Assembly: GCA_024280895.1 (NCBI GenBank)
Contig: JAJRPI010000019.1
Coordinates: 1-64,000 of the forward strand
DNA length: 64,000 nucleotides
Source of the DNA: Alphaproteobacteria bacterium
Lineage (GTDB): Bacteria > Pseudomonadota > Alphaproteobacteria > Rhizobiales > JAKIUO01
Reading direction: 5' to 3'
The position numbers and the translations under genes are program-made. This document shows positions 56,715 to 64,000 of the stretch, one piece after another. Under the pieces are notes generated by a model that had not been told where the DNA came from, made no database searches, and saw only the letters and a program-made list of their open reading frames with translations. How positions within the stretch are numbered: the first letter of the stretch is position 1; each line of letters begins with the position of its first letter.

Positions 56715-58022
56715 ATGATCCCCCGCTATTCCCGTAAAGAGATGACAGACATCTGGTCCCCAGAAAGCAAATTTCGCATCTGGTTCGAAATCGAGGCCCA
56801 CGCTGCTGATGCGCTTGCGAAAATGGGGGTGATCCCGTTGGAAGCCGCCAAGGTGATCTGGGATAAAGGTGGCGCTGCGACCTTCGATATTGACCGTATC
56901 GACGAGATAGAGCGTGAAGTCAAACATGACGTCATTGCCTTCTTGACCCATTTGTCTGAGATCGTTGGCGATGAAGCCCGCTTCATCCATCAGGGCATGA
57001 CCTCGTCGGATGTGCTCGATACCTGTTTCAATGTCCAGCTCACCAAGGCCGCCGATTTGATGATCGCCGATCTCGACCGGCTTCTTGAAGCGCTCAAGGA
57101 ACGCGCCTACGAATATAAAAATGCCGTTTGCATTGGCCGCTCCCATGCGATCCATGCCGAGCCCATCACCTTTGGCCTTAAAATGGCAACCGCTTACGCT
57201 GAGTTTGATCGCGCCAAAAAGCGCCTGATCCTTGCACGAGAAGAGATCGCCACTTGTGCCATCTCCGGGGCCGTTGGTACCTTCGCCAATATTGACCCGC
57301 AGGTTGAAGCCCATGTTGCGCAAAAAATGGGACTGAGCGCCGAACCTATCTCCACCCAGGTCATCCCGCGCGATCGCCACGCCATGTTTTTTGCAACCCT
57401 TGGCGTCATCGCCAGCTCTGTTGAGCGTCTATCTGTTGAGATCCGACATCTGGAACGAACCGAGGTGCTGGAAGCAGAGGAATTTTTCTCGCCAGGGCAA
57501 AAAGGTTCTTCCGCCATGCCCCACAAGCGCAACCCGATCCTCACTGAAAACCTCACAGGTCTGGCTCGTATGGTCCGCGCCTATGCCCTGCCCGCCATGG
57601 AAAATGTGGCGCTTTGGCATGAACGTGATATCTCCCACTCGTCTGTTGAGCGCATGGTCGGGCCTGATGCGACCATCACCCTTGACTTTGCTCTAACACG
57701 CTTGTCTGGCGTCATTGAAAAACTCATCGTTTATCCTGGCCGCATGCAAGAAAACATGGATAAGCTGGGCGGCCTCATGCACTCCCAGCGCGTCCTGCTG
57801 GCGCTGACCCAAGCCGGTGTATCGCGCGAAGATGCCTATAGCATCGTGCAGCGCAATGCCATGAAAGTATGGGAGCAACAAAAGGATTTTCTCACCGAGC
57901 TCAAAGCAGATAGTGATGTCACGGATGCTTTGTCGCCAGAAGAACTGGAAGACAAGTTTGATCTTGGCTATCACACCAAACATGTCGATACGATCTTTTC
58001 ACGGGTATTTGATCAAAGCTAA
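56715..58022 (+). CDS. purB: Adenylosuccinate lyase
   Basis: PurB acts twice in purine synthesis, releasing fumarate from SAICAR and adenylosuccinate. The ATG at 56715 (MIPRYSRKEMTDIWSPESKF) matches the family N terminus; the longer open frame starting at 56610 does not. The 435 residues have TSSDVLDTCFNVQL, GRSHAIHAEPITFGLK and the fumarase/aspartase signature GSSAMPHKRNP. It lies downstream of purU after 228 bases, and both relate to purine and one-carbon metabolism. Confidence 0.97.
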   Translation: MIPRYSRKEMTDIWSPESKFRIWFEIEAHAADALAKMGVIPLEAAKVIWDKGGAATFDIDRIDEIEREVKHDVIAFLTHLSEIVGDEARFIHQGMTSSDVLDTCFNVQLTKAADLMIADLDRLLEALKERAYEYKNAVCIGRSHAIHAEPITFGLKMATAYAEFDRAKKRLILAREEIATCAISGAVGTFANIDPQVEAHVAQKMGLSAEPISTQVIPRDRHAMFFATLGVIASSVERLSVEIRHLERTEVLEAEEFFSPGQKGSSAMPHKRNPILTENLTGLARMVRAYALPAMENVALWHERDISHSSVERMVGPDATITLDFALTRLSGVIEKLIVYPGRMQENMDKLGGLMHSQRVLLALTQAGVSREDAYSIVQRNAMKVWEQQKDFLTELKADSDVTDALSPEELEDKFDLGYHTKHVDTIFSRVFDQS

Positions 58023-58123
58023 ATCTGGCGGGGTGATTCCAGCATTTCATGACTGGACTTGCCCCGGCTGTAATGATAGCTTTCTTCTCCATCCAACAGG
58101 GGCAATGATCGCCCCTTCCCTAT

Positions 58124-58199
<76 letters not shown>

Positions 58200-58206
58200 A
58201 GGGGGA

Positions 58207-59454
58207 TCACATCTGCGTATTGGCGATATAGCTTTCCGCAATGCGATTGGGGCTTTTCATCAGGCGTTCTTTCCAGACACCAAGTTTGGTGCGGGACTGA
58301 ATGAGACCGCGCAATATGCCGATATTGTCGGTGCGACCAATTGTTAGAGCACCGATTAGTCGGTCACCCTCGAAGGCCAGATTAGTGTAACGATAGCGCT
58401 CTGCGTCAATCGATTGGGCACTTTCCCCTCCCTCAACGCCTTGCCATTGTCCAAAGGACGAGGATATCAGCCCTGCCGTATCCAGCACATTCATATTGAG
58501 ACTGCCTTTGTAAGCCGCTTTGCGACCTGCCATATTGAGTGCTGCTATATGGCCATGCTCGGTGGCGGTTGGCTGGATGGCATGCACGGACCAAAGCCCG
58601 GTAAAGAAATCTCGCCCCTGCGCACAATCGCCAGCCGCATATATATCGGTCAGGCTGGTCTGCATATGGTGATCGACCTTGATGCCCTCTTCGATCTCCA
58701 GCCCCATATCACTGGCGAAATCAATATTGGCTTTGACACCAGTTGCGACGACCACAAGATCAACAACATCGCTATCGCCACTATCCAGAGTGACTTCAAG
58801 TTTGCCCCCCGCATCTGCGACACTGGCAACACGCGTTGACGTCAAAATGGTCATGCCTTTATGTTCGCACCAACTTTTGAGCATATTGCCAGCAACATCA
58901 TCCATCATGCGTGGCACCATACGATCCTCGGCCTCGATCACTGTTAGTTTGGCGCCGCGCGACATAAGTGCTTCGAGAATAATACAGCCGATAAATCCCG
59001 CCCCCATCAAAACAATATTAGCACCATCCCCGGCCCGCGCGGCGATGGCTTTGGCATCATCAAGCGTCCAGCAATGATGAACACCGGGCAGATCCAATCC
59101 CGGCAAAGGTGGCTTTATAGGGCTGGCACCGGTGGCAATCAGTAATTTCCCATAAGAAACACGCCCGCCGCTAGCCAAATGGAGATGCTTTTTTTGCGGA
59201 TCCACATGCGTGACTGTGGCATGATATAGCGTGATATTATGCTGCTTGTAATGCTCACTCGATTTACGCAGATAGGTGCCCTTTTGCGAGATTTGGCCAG
59301 TAAGAAAATAAGGCAGAGCCATACGCGAGTAAGGTGAAATATTCTCGCGAGAAATAATGGCTATCGTCCCATCCCGGTCAGAACGGCGCAAGGTCTCCGC
59401 CGCCGCAACTGCTGCCGGGCCAGCACCAATAATGACATAATCTGCCTGTTTCAT
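58207..59454 (-). CDS. FAD-dependent NAD(P)H oxidoreductase, AorC-like
   Basis: The ATG at 59454 gives MKQADYVIIGAGPAAVAAAE, the start of a pyridine-nucleotide-disulfide-type flavoprotein; a longer open frame overlapping the AOR gene is rejected. The 415 residues have the FAD loop GAGPAAVAAAETLRR, the NAD loop GAGFIGCIILEAL and YAAGDCAQG near the C-terminal third. It is the last gene of a three-gene run with AOR and a four-cluster ferredoxin, the same three parts as the AorABC enzyme of Aromatoleum aromaticum, where the FAD subunit links to NAD. The start lacks a strong ribosome site. Confidence 0.9.
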   Translation of the reverse strand: MKQADYVIIGAGPAAVAAAETLRRSDRDGTIAIISRENISPYSRMALPYFLTGQISQKGTYLRKSSEHYKQHNITLYHATVTHVDPQKKHLHLASGGRVSYGKLLIATGASPIKPPLPGLDLPGVHHCWTLDDAKAIAARAGDGANIVLMGAGFIGCIILEALMSRGAKLTVIEAEDRMVPRMMDDVAGNMLKSWCEHKGMTILTSTRVASVADAGGKLEVTLDSGDSDVVDLVVVATGVKANIDFASDMGLEIEEGIKVDHHMQTSLTDIYAAGDCAQGRDFFTGLWSVHAIQPTATEHGHIAALNMAGRKAAYKGSLNMNVLDTAGLISSSFGQWQGVEGGESAQSIDAERYRYTNLAFEGDRLIGALTIGRTDNIGILRGLIQSRTKLGVWKERLMKSPNRIAESYIANTQM

Positions 59455-59506
59455 ATTGTTCTCAATCCAGATAGCTTTGCGATAATCATGGCGTAGTGTG
59501 ATTGAA

Positions 59507-61354
59507 CTACAGTCCAAATTTTGTGAGGGTCTCTGGCGTTGGCACACCGTCAGCCGACCAGCCACGCAGCTGATAATATTCTGGTAACATGGTCTCCAGA
59601 CCTGAAACCTTGCCTTTTGCAGGACCGGTTTTGGCCGCATCTTTCAGCAAACGCGCTGGCAGATTATCATCGGCACCTGTGAACCCGGCCGCCAGGTTAA
59701 ACTGGCGCTCCATATTCCAAATACGCTCTCCAAGTTCCAACAAACGGTCGGCCGACCAATCCCCTTCACAAGCCGCATCGATTTGTGGTGCAACATCATC
59801 AAGGGTCCAGGCAAAAGAAGAGAAAATGCAAATACCAGCTGAATCAAACGCTGCTGTTGCATCTTGAAACGCCTTGACCAATCCGGCCTTACCATCCGTT
59901 TCCAATGGATCAGTTTTAACAGGAATACCAAGAATTTCCGATGCAATGGTATAGCCGCGCAAATGACAGGCCCCACGATTTGACGTGGCGTATGCAAGGC
60001 CAATACCCTGAATGCCGCGCCCATCATAGGCTGGGAATTCTTGCCCCTTGACGCCCATAGACAATTCGGGCTTGCCATATTTTTCGCACAGGCGTTTTGA
60101 ACCAAGGCCAAGTTCAACTCCAAAACCTTGCGATTTGCAGGTCTGCTCAACCATTGTTGTCAGCGCCTCGGCACTGCCAAAGTTAAGCTTCACGCCGCCG
60201 GTGTTCTCATCATTGATGACACCCATTTCATAGAGTTCCATCGCGGCGGCCAGTGTGGCGCCAAAGGTGATGGGATCAATGCCATGTTCGTTGCAAAGGA
60301 AATTTGCAAACGTCAAAGCATCCAGATCATTGACGCCGCAAGCTGCACCAAGCGACCATGCGGCTTCATATTCAAGGCCGCCAGATGCTTTGTGATATTC
60401 AGGACGATCTTTCACGGTGTAATGAGTGCGATCAATGGTCGAGACACGCTGACAGGCAATCGTGCACGCGAAACAGGCCGCATTGCTCACAAGATTGGGT
60501 TTGCCATCCGATTTGCGCGGCTCGTGCATGGCTTCGCCAGAAATATCATGCGCATCTTCAAACTGAATATCCTTATGGTTTCGGGTTGGCAGTGCCCCGG
60601 ATTCATTAATGACATTCATCAGCACTTGTGTGCCGTAAGTTGGCAATCCCGTACCGGTGACAGGATTGTCCGCCAGCACTTGTTTGCCAGCCGCAACAGC
60701 GGTGGCAAACCTTTCACGGTCCTTGACCTTCACGCCAAGCGTGCCGCGTATGGCAACTGCCTTTAGATTTTTAGAACCCATCACAGTGCCAACGCCAGAG
60801 CGCCCGGCGGCGCGGTCCATATCATTTATGATACAGGCATATTTCACACCATTTTCACCAGCCCCACCAATGGAGGCAACACGGATAAACGCATCGCCAT
60901 GCTTGGCTTTGATCCCCTCTTCAGTGTCCCAGCAAGAGGCACCTTTATATTGCGCGGCATCGATCAATTCGGCTTTGTCATCTTGTATCAACAAATAAAC
61001 CAGCTTGTCGGACTTACCCTCGAAAATAATCATGTCCCAGCCGGCATTTTTCATTTCATTACCGAAAAACCCGCCTGAATTAGAGCAGGCAATAGCACCG
61101 GTCAGCTCCCCCTTGGTGATCACCGAATAGCGCCCGCCTGTCGACGCGCTGGTACCCGTCAAAGGTCCCGTTGCCATAATCATTTTATTTTCGGGGGATA
61201 GAGGATCAACTTTAGGGTCGATTTCACTCATCAGATATTTTGTTGCCAAGCCGCGCTGCCCAAGATAGTCAGCTGCCCATTGCATGTTCAGTGGTTCTGA
61301 AGTGCATGTCCCAGCTGTCAGGTCGACCCTGAGGATTTTTCCCGTCCAAGCCAT
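59507..61354 (-). CDS. Tungsten-dependent aldehyde ferredoxin oxidoreductase, large subunit
   Basis: AOR oxidises aldehydes to acids, or reduces acids, with a bis-pterin tungsten cofactor and one 4Fe-4S cluster. The 615 residues start MAWTGKILRVDLTAGTC and show the N-terminal cofactor domain (ATGPLTGTSASTGGRYSV, GFFGNEMKNAGWDMIIFEGK), the cluster ligands C294-C297-C301 and C509 within DSAGIC. The length is normal for the family. It follows the four-cluster ferredoxin gene by 18 bases and precedes the FAD gene, forming an aorABC-like operon. The metal being tungsten rather than molybdenum is family knowledge, not seen directly. Confidence 0.94.
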   Translation of the reverse strand: MAWTGKILRVDLTAGTCTSEPLNMQWAADYLGQRGLATKYLMSEIDPKVDPLSPENKMIMATGPLTGTSASTGGRYSVITKGELTGAIACSNSGGFFGNEMKNAGWDMIIFEGKSDKLVYLLIQDDKAELIDAAQYKGASCWDTEEGIKAKHGDAFIRVASIGGAGENGVKYACIINDMDRAAGRSGVGTVMGSKNLKAVAIRGTLGVKVKDRERFATAVAAGKQVLADNPVTGTGLPTYGTQVLMNVINESGALPTRNHKDIQFEDAHDISGEAMHEPRKSDGKPNLVSNAACFACTIACQRVSTIDRTHYTVKDRPEYHKASGGLEYEAAWSLGAACGVNDLDALTFANFLCNEHGIDPITFGATLAAAMELYEMGVINDENTGGVKLNFGSAEALTTMVEQTCKSQGFGVELGLGSKRLCEKYGKPELSMGVKGQEFPAYDGRGIQGIGLAYATSNRGACHLRGYTIASEILGIPVKTDPLETDGKAGLVKAFQDATAAFDSAGICIFSSFAWTLDDVAPQIDAACEGDWSADRLLELGERIWNMERQFNLAAGFTGADDNLPARLLKDAAKTGPAKGKVSGLETMLPEYYQLRGWSADGVPTPETLTKFGL

Positions 61355-61372
61355 ATTTTCGTTCCTTGTGAA

Positions 61373-61882
61373 TTAGTTTGATTGCTGCGTACCGGCGTCG
61401 GTTTTACCGGCCCAGGCGCGCATTTTGTCAAATTGAGCGGTATCGGAATTTACAAATGTAATGGCGCTGGTTGGACAGGCCTTGACACAGGCTGGATCGC
61501 CGCCGCACAGATCGCATTTTATAACCTTACCACTGTCTGCATTATAATTGATTGTGCCAAACGGACAGGCGATCGTGCAAACCTTGCAACCAACACATAA
61601 AGCCTCTGAGACCACTTTGGCGCCGTTGGCATCGACAGAGATCGCGTCGGTCGGGCAAGCCTTCTGGCACCAGGCCTCGTCGCATTGCGTACAAGTGTAA
61701 GGAACATATCGGCCTTCATCTTCAAATTTAAAAACCTGAATAACAGATTTCATTGGATTGAAATCATAGCCGTGCTCATCGGAACAGGCGAGAACGCATT
61801 GATAGCATCCGGTACAGTCGTCGGCACTAATGTGGAGTGATTTTTGCAATTGTTTTTTTCCTCTCGAGCCAGAATCTGACAT
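61373..61882 (-). CDS. Four-cluster ferredoxin subunit of aldehyde oxidoreductase, AorA-like
   Basis: This polyferredoxin of 169 residues has sixteen cysteines in four groups: C23/26/29/33, C64/67/72/76, C96/99/102/106 and C123/126/132/136, each fitting 4Fe-4S clusters. It resembles the small subunit of the AorABC enzyme and DMSO reductase B-type subunits. It is first in the operon, so it should carry electrons between AOR and the FAD subunit. The 179-base divergent region upstream is shared with the MoaD-like gene; no operator was recognised there. Confidence 0.92.
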   Translation of the reverse strand: MSDSGSRGKKQLQKSLHISADDCTGCYQCVLACSDEHGYDFNPMKSVIQVFKFEDEGRYVPYTCTQCDEAWCQKACPTDAISVDANGAKVVSEALCVGCKVCTIACPFGTINYNADSGKVIKCDLCGGDPACVKACPTSAITFVNSDTAQFDKMRAWAGKTDAGTQQSN

Positions 61883-62061
61883 TCAAAATATGAAGAGACT
61901 AAAAAAATACTACAGGATAATGCAATCATATAAAAGTCATTGTTGCATGTCGTTCAAAGGTTTAAAACATTGCAATATTTGAATGGGATAAATTTGATGT
62001 GCATTGACAATTAGATGCTGTTTATTGACACTAAAGAAAGCGATCTTCCAAAGGACATATA

Positions 62062-62316
62062 ATGCATCAGATCAAGGTTAAGCTATTTGCGCATTTAACG
62101 CAGTTTATGCCGCAAGCAGGTGTCAAAGGGGAAGCTCCTTATGATTGTGCAAAGGATAGCACCGTCAATTCTGTTCTGCGAGAGCTGCACGTGCCGTTAG
62201 AGCATTGCCATCTGGTGCTGGTCAACGGCCTGTTTATTCATCCAGAACAACGTGACCTGCACGAGCTTGTCAAAGGTGATACGCTGGCGGTCTGGCCCCC
62301 CATTGCGGGAGGCTGA
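62062..62316 (+). CDS. MoaD/ThiS-family sulfur carrier
   Basis: This 84-residue ubiquitin-like protein ends in AGG, the diglycine tail that is activated and thiocarboxylated in molybdopterin synthesis. Segments VKLFAHLTQFMP and LVLVNGLFIHPEQRDLHELVKGDTLAVWPPIAGG fit MoaD/ThiS. Its position opposite the AOR operon suggests a specialised MoaD for tungstopterin supply, like the MoaD-like gene in other aor clusters. AAAGGACAT precedes the ATG. Confidence 0.88.
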   Translation: MHQIKVKLFAHLTQFMPQAGVKGEAPYDCAKDSTVNSVLRELHVPLEHCHLVLVNGLFIHPEQRDLHELVKGDTLAVWPPIAGG

Positions 62317-62324
62317 TACTCCTG

Positions 62325-62618
62325 ATGACCTCCCCCCAAATCGACATGGACATGACGACAACTCGCGCAGAGTTTTTTCGTAATCTCAAAGTCGCCATGC
62401 GCGATATGAGCTCAACCATTGACGGTGATAATGTTCGAGTGGTTTGCGACGACCGCGAAATCATTCTGAAATTGTCCCCCATGACTCCTCTGGTCATCGG
62501 CCCCACTCTTGAACTTGAACGTTGGAACCTGGCGATTGAGTTTAGGGGGCAGAGCGATGAACAGCGAACCGCCTTTATGAAGACCTTCAAGCGCGCTTTC
62601 CATCGCGGAGGCGGCTAG
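62325..62618 (+). CDS. Unrecognised 97-residue protein in the AOR locus
   Basis: I do not recognise this protein. It begins MTSPQIDMDMTTTRAEFFRN, has alternating charged and hydrophobic residues with DGDNVRVVCDDREIILKLSP, suggesting a small beta-rich fold between two helices, and ends in RGGG. No cysteine pair or membrane segment is present. GGGAGG at the end of the MoaD-like gene could be its ribosome site, and the gene begins eight bases after that stop, so the two are co-expressed. A role in cofactor delivery or AOR maturation is a guess from context only. It converges on moeA with a ten-base gap. Confidence 0.82.
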   Translation: MTSPQIDMDMTTTRAEFFRNLKVAMRDMSSTIDGDNVRVVCDDREIILKLSPMTPLVIGPTLELERWNLAIEFRGQSDEQRTAFMKTFKRAFHRGGG

Positions 62619-62628
62619 GCCGCAAAGC

Positions 62629-63846
62629 CTAGAGCAGACCCTCATAGGGATAAAATTCGATCAAATCCCCTTTGGTGATCGTACACTCTTCTGCAACGAC
62701 GCCAAGGCCGTTTGACTGGCTCGCAGAGCTCAATACCGCAGAAGACTGATTATTGAAGGGAATGGCGGTGAGCTGGCCGTCTTGCACTTCCAGACGGCAA
62801 CGCAAAAATTGCCGCCGTGATTGTGCTTTTGGCTGGTCAAAGCCTGCCGCGACCTTAAAACTTTGCGGTCTTGACGCATTGGCACCCGCAAGTTTCAACA
62901 AAAATGGTTGCGCCAATATCAAATAAGTCACGAAAACGGACACCGGATTTCCGGGCAGTCCCATATAGGGGGTTTGCTTCTCGCTCACAGTGTTTAGATG
63001 TCCAAAAACCAACGGTTTTCCAGGCTTGATATTGATGCGCCACAGATTGAGCTTGCCGGCTTTATCGAGGGCTTCTCGCAAATAATCTTTTTCACCAACC
63101 GACACGCCGCCGCTGGTAATCACCATATCTGAGTTTTGCGCGGCTTCCGCAAGCTTTGTTTGTGTTTGCTCAAGGTCATCGGCGACAATTCCAAAGTCCA
63201 TCAGCTCGCAGCCTGATCGCTTTATCAGTGCGCCGAGTTGATAGCGATTTGAATTATAGATTTGACCGGTTTCAAGTGGTTCGCCGGGTTCTTTTAATTC
63301 GTCGCCTGTTGAAAAAATAGCCACGCGCGGACGCCTGACCACCGACAAAGTCGCGGCCCCCATTGAAGCCGCCAGTCCCACATCTTGGGGCTGCATTCTG
63401 TGGCCCGCTTGCAAAACAACCTGCCCCTTGGCAATGTCTTCTCCTCGACGACCGATAAACTGATTGGGCTCAACCGATAGGGTAAAGCTAACTATATTGC
63501 CGTCCGATTTCGTGTTTTCCTGCATCACCACACTATCAGCGCCAGCTGGCAAGAAAGCGCCTGTAAAAATACGCGCAGCCGTGCCTTGTGCCAACGGGTT
63601 GGCCGCATGGCCAGCAGCAATGACCTGCGAGATCGCCAGGGGTTTGCTACACTCATCGGCGCGCACCGCATAGCCATCCATACGGCTATTGTCAAAAGCT
63701 GGCACATCAAACGGAGAAATAAGATCGTGCGCTAAAACGCGGCCACTAGCCTTGCCCAGCGAGACTATTTCGCAATCCTCAAGAGGCTGCGCGCTTTGTT
63801 CCAGAATATCGAGAACCTCTTCAAGAGGGGTAAGCTTATGCTGCAT
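62629..63846 (-). CDS. moeA: Molybdopterin molybdenumtransferase (MoeA-type)
   Basis: MoeA inserts molybdate, or in some paralogues tungstate, into molybdopterin-AMP. The 405 residues show RMDGYAVRADE, the central MoeA/MogA fold with STGDEL, and TSGGVSVGEKDYLREAL, then domain IV at the C terminus. It is on the strand of a second MoeA-type gene upstream, and faces the AOR accessory genes, so it may be dedicated to the AOR cofactor. The start is the ATG at 63846. Confidence 0.94.
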   Translation of the reverse strand: MQHKLTPLEEVLDILEQSAQPLEDCEIVSLGKASGRVLAHDLISPFDVPAFDNSRMDGYAVRADECSKPLAISQVIAAGHAANPLAQGTAARIFTGAFLPAGADSVVMQENTKSDGNIVSFTLSVEPNQFIGRRGEDIAKGQVVLQAGHRMQPQDVGLAASMGAATLSVVRRPRVAIFSTGDELKEPGEPLETGQIYNSNRYQLGALIKRSGCELMDFGIVADDLEQTQTKLAEAAQNSDMVITSGGVSVGEKDYLREALDKAGKLNLWRINIKPGKPLVFGHLNTVSEKQTPYMGLPGNPVSVFVTYLILAQPFLLKLAGANASRPQSFKVAAGFDQPKAQSRRQFLRCRLEVQDGQLTAIPFNNQSSAVLSSASQSNGLGVVAEECTITKGDLIEFYPYEGLL

Positions 63847-63877
63847 CTGCTTTTTGTCCGCTCACTATTGTATTTTA

Positions 63878-64000
63878 TTACAAGCCAAAACTGCCAAATG
63901 GTATGAAGTCGACCAACTCGCCCTGCTTGACCTCGACCACATCTTCATCAAGCTCGATAAATCCGTCCGCCTCTGTCAAGGACGAGATCAATCCCGAGCC
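63878..64000 (-). CDS. Second MoeA-type protein, C-terminal end only (continues beyond window)
   Basis: Only the last 40 residues are in the window: GSGLISSLTEADGFIELDED, then KQGELVDFIPFGSF. This fits the C-terminal domain IV of MoeA-family proteins. The stop is 31 bases upstream of the moeA start, so the two MoeA-type genes are probably co-transcribed. Its true identity needs the rest of the gene. Confidence 0.75.
   Translation of the reverse strand, partial: GSGLISSLTEADGFIELDEDVVEVKQGELVDFIPFGSFGL

Noticed and set aside
56646-57380. 244-residue frame antisense to purB
   Set aside because: A shadow of a strongly conserved gene; composition reflects the purB codons on the other strand.
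61883-62061. Molybdenum/tungsten cofactor riboswitch before the AOR operon or MoaD-like gene
   Set aside because: The 179-base AT-rich gap shows no long paired structure that I can match to that riboswitch class.

Overview
The window reads as a chromosomal segment of an alphaproteobacterium, most likely of the order Hyphomicrobiales (Rhizobiales). The evidence is the gene order rpsB-tsf-pyrH-frr-uppS-cdsA-dxr-rseP with dnaE, lolDC and proS upstream of it, the aroQ-accB-accC-aat cluster next to DUF2155 and NDUFA12-like genes, an insertion-free short ProS, porins carrying a CC pair followed by a short coiled coil, and an S2 protein with the alphaproteobacterial C-terminal extension. The DNA is dense, mostly housekeeping, of moderate base composition. 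I see no insertion sequence, prophage or CRISPR array.

Layout: 1-8442 is a minus-strand translation and envelope operon (S2, EF-Ts, UMP kinase, ribosome recycling factor, undecaprenyl-PP synthase, CdsA, Dxr, RseP), led by a structured rpsB leader. 8443-15585 holds dnaE, lolD, lolC and proS on the minus strand. 15915-24011 is a complete plus-strand cbb3 oxidase locus, ccoNOQP-ccoGHIS, with an FNR/FixK-like box upstream. 24012-25078 has no clear gene but holds two strong terminators, a second FNR-like box and a candidate tiny gene. 25079-31580 holds a secreted coiled-coil protein of unknown function, an MgtE magnesium transporter, a REPIN-like inverted repeat and two duplicated porins. 32144-39357 holds panC, an inositol-monophosphatase family gene, a MotA/MotB-like pair, a TlpA-like redoxin, a short-chain dehydrogenase and an ABC exporter.

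39590-48721 contains the complex I NDUFA12 homologue, the aroQ-accBC-aat group, envelope redox and protease genes, an aminotransferase, sfsA and rpmE. 48854-58022 contains greA, carB, an RND/MMPL transporter, purU and purB, followed by tRNA-Lys(CTT).

58207-64000 is a metabolic island for a tungsten aldehyde oxidoreductase of the AorABC type (four-cluster ferredoxin, AOR large subunit, FAD reductase). A MoaD-like protein and an unrecognised 97-aa protein lie on the opposite strand, and two adjacent MoeA-type molybdenum/tungsten insertases follow. These genes plausibly make and load the pterin cofactor used by the enzyme.

The most unusual points are the tiny FNR-box-associated gene or RNA after the cbb3 locus, the unknown gene inside the AOR locus, the REPIN-like element, the S2 leader and extension, and the aat gene without an ordinary start codon.
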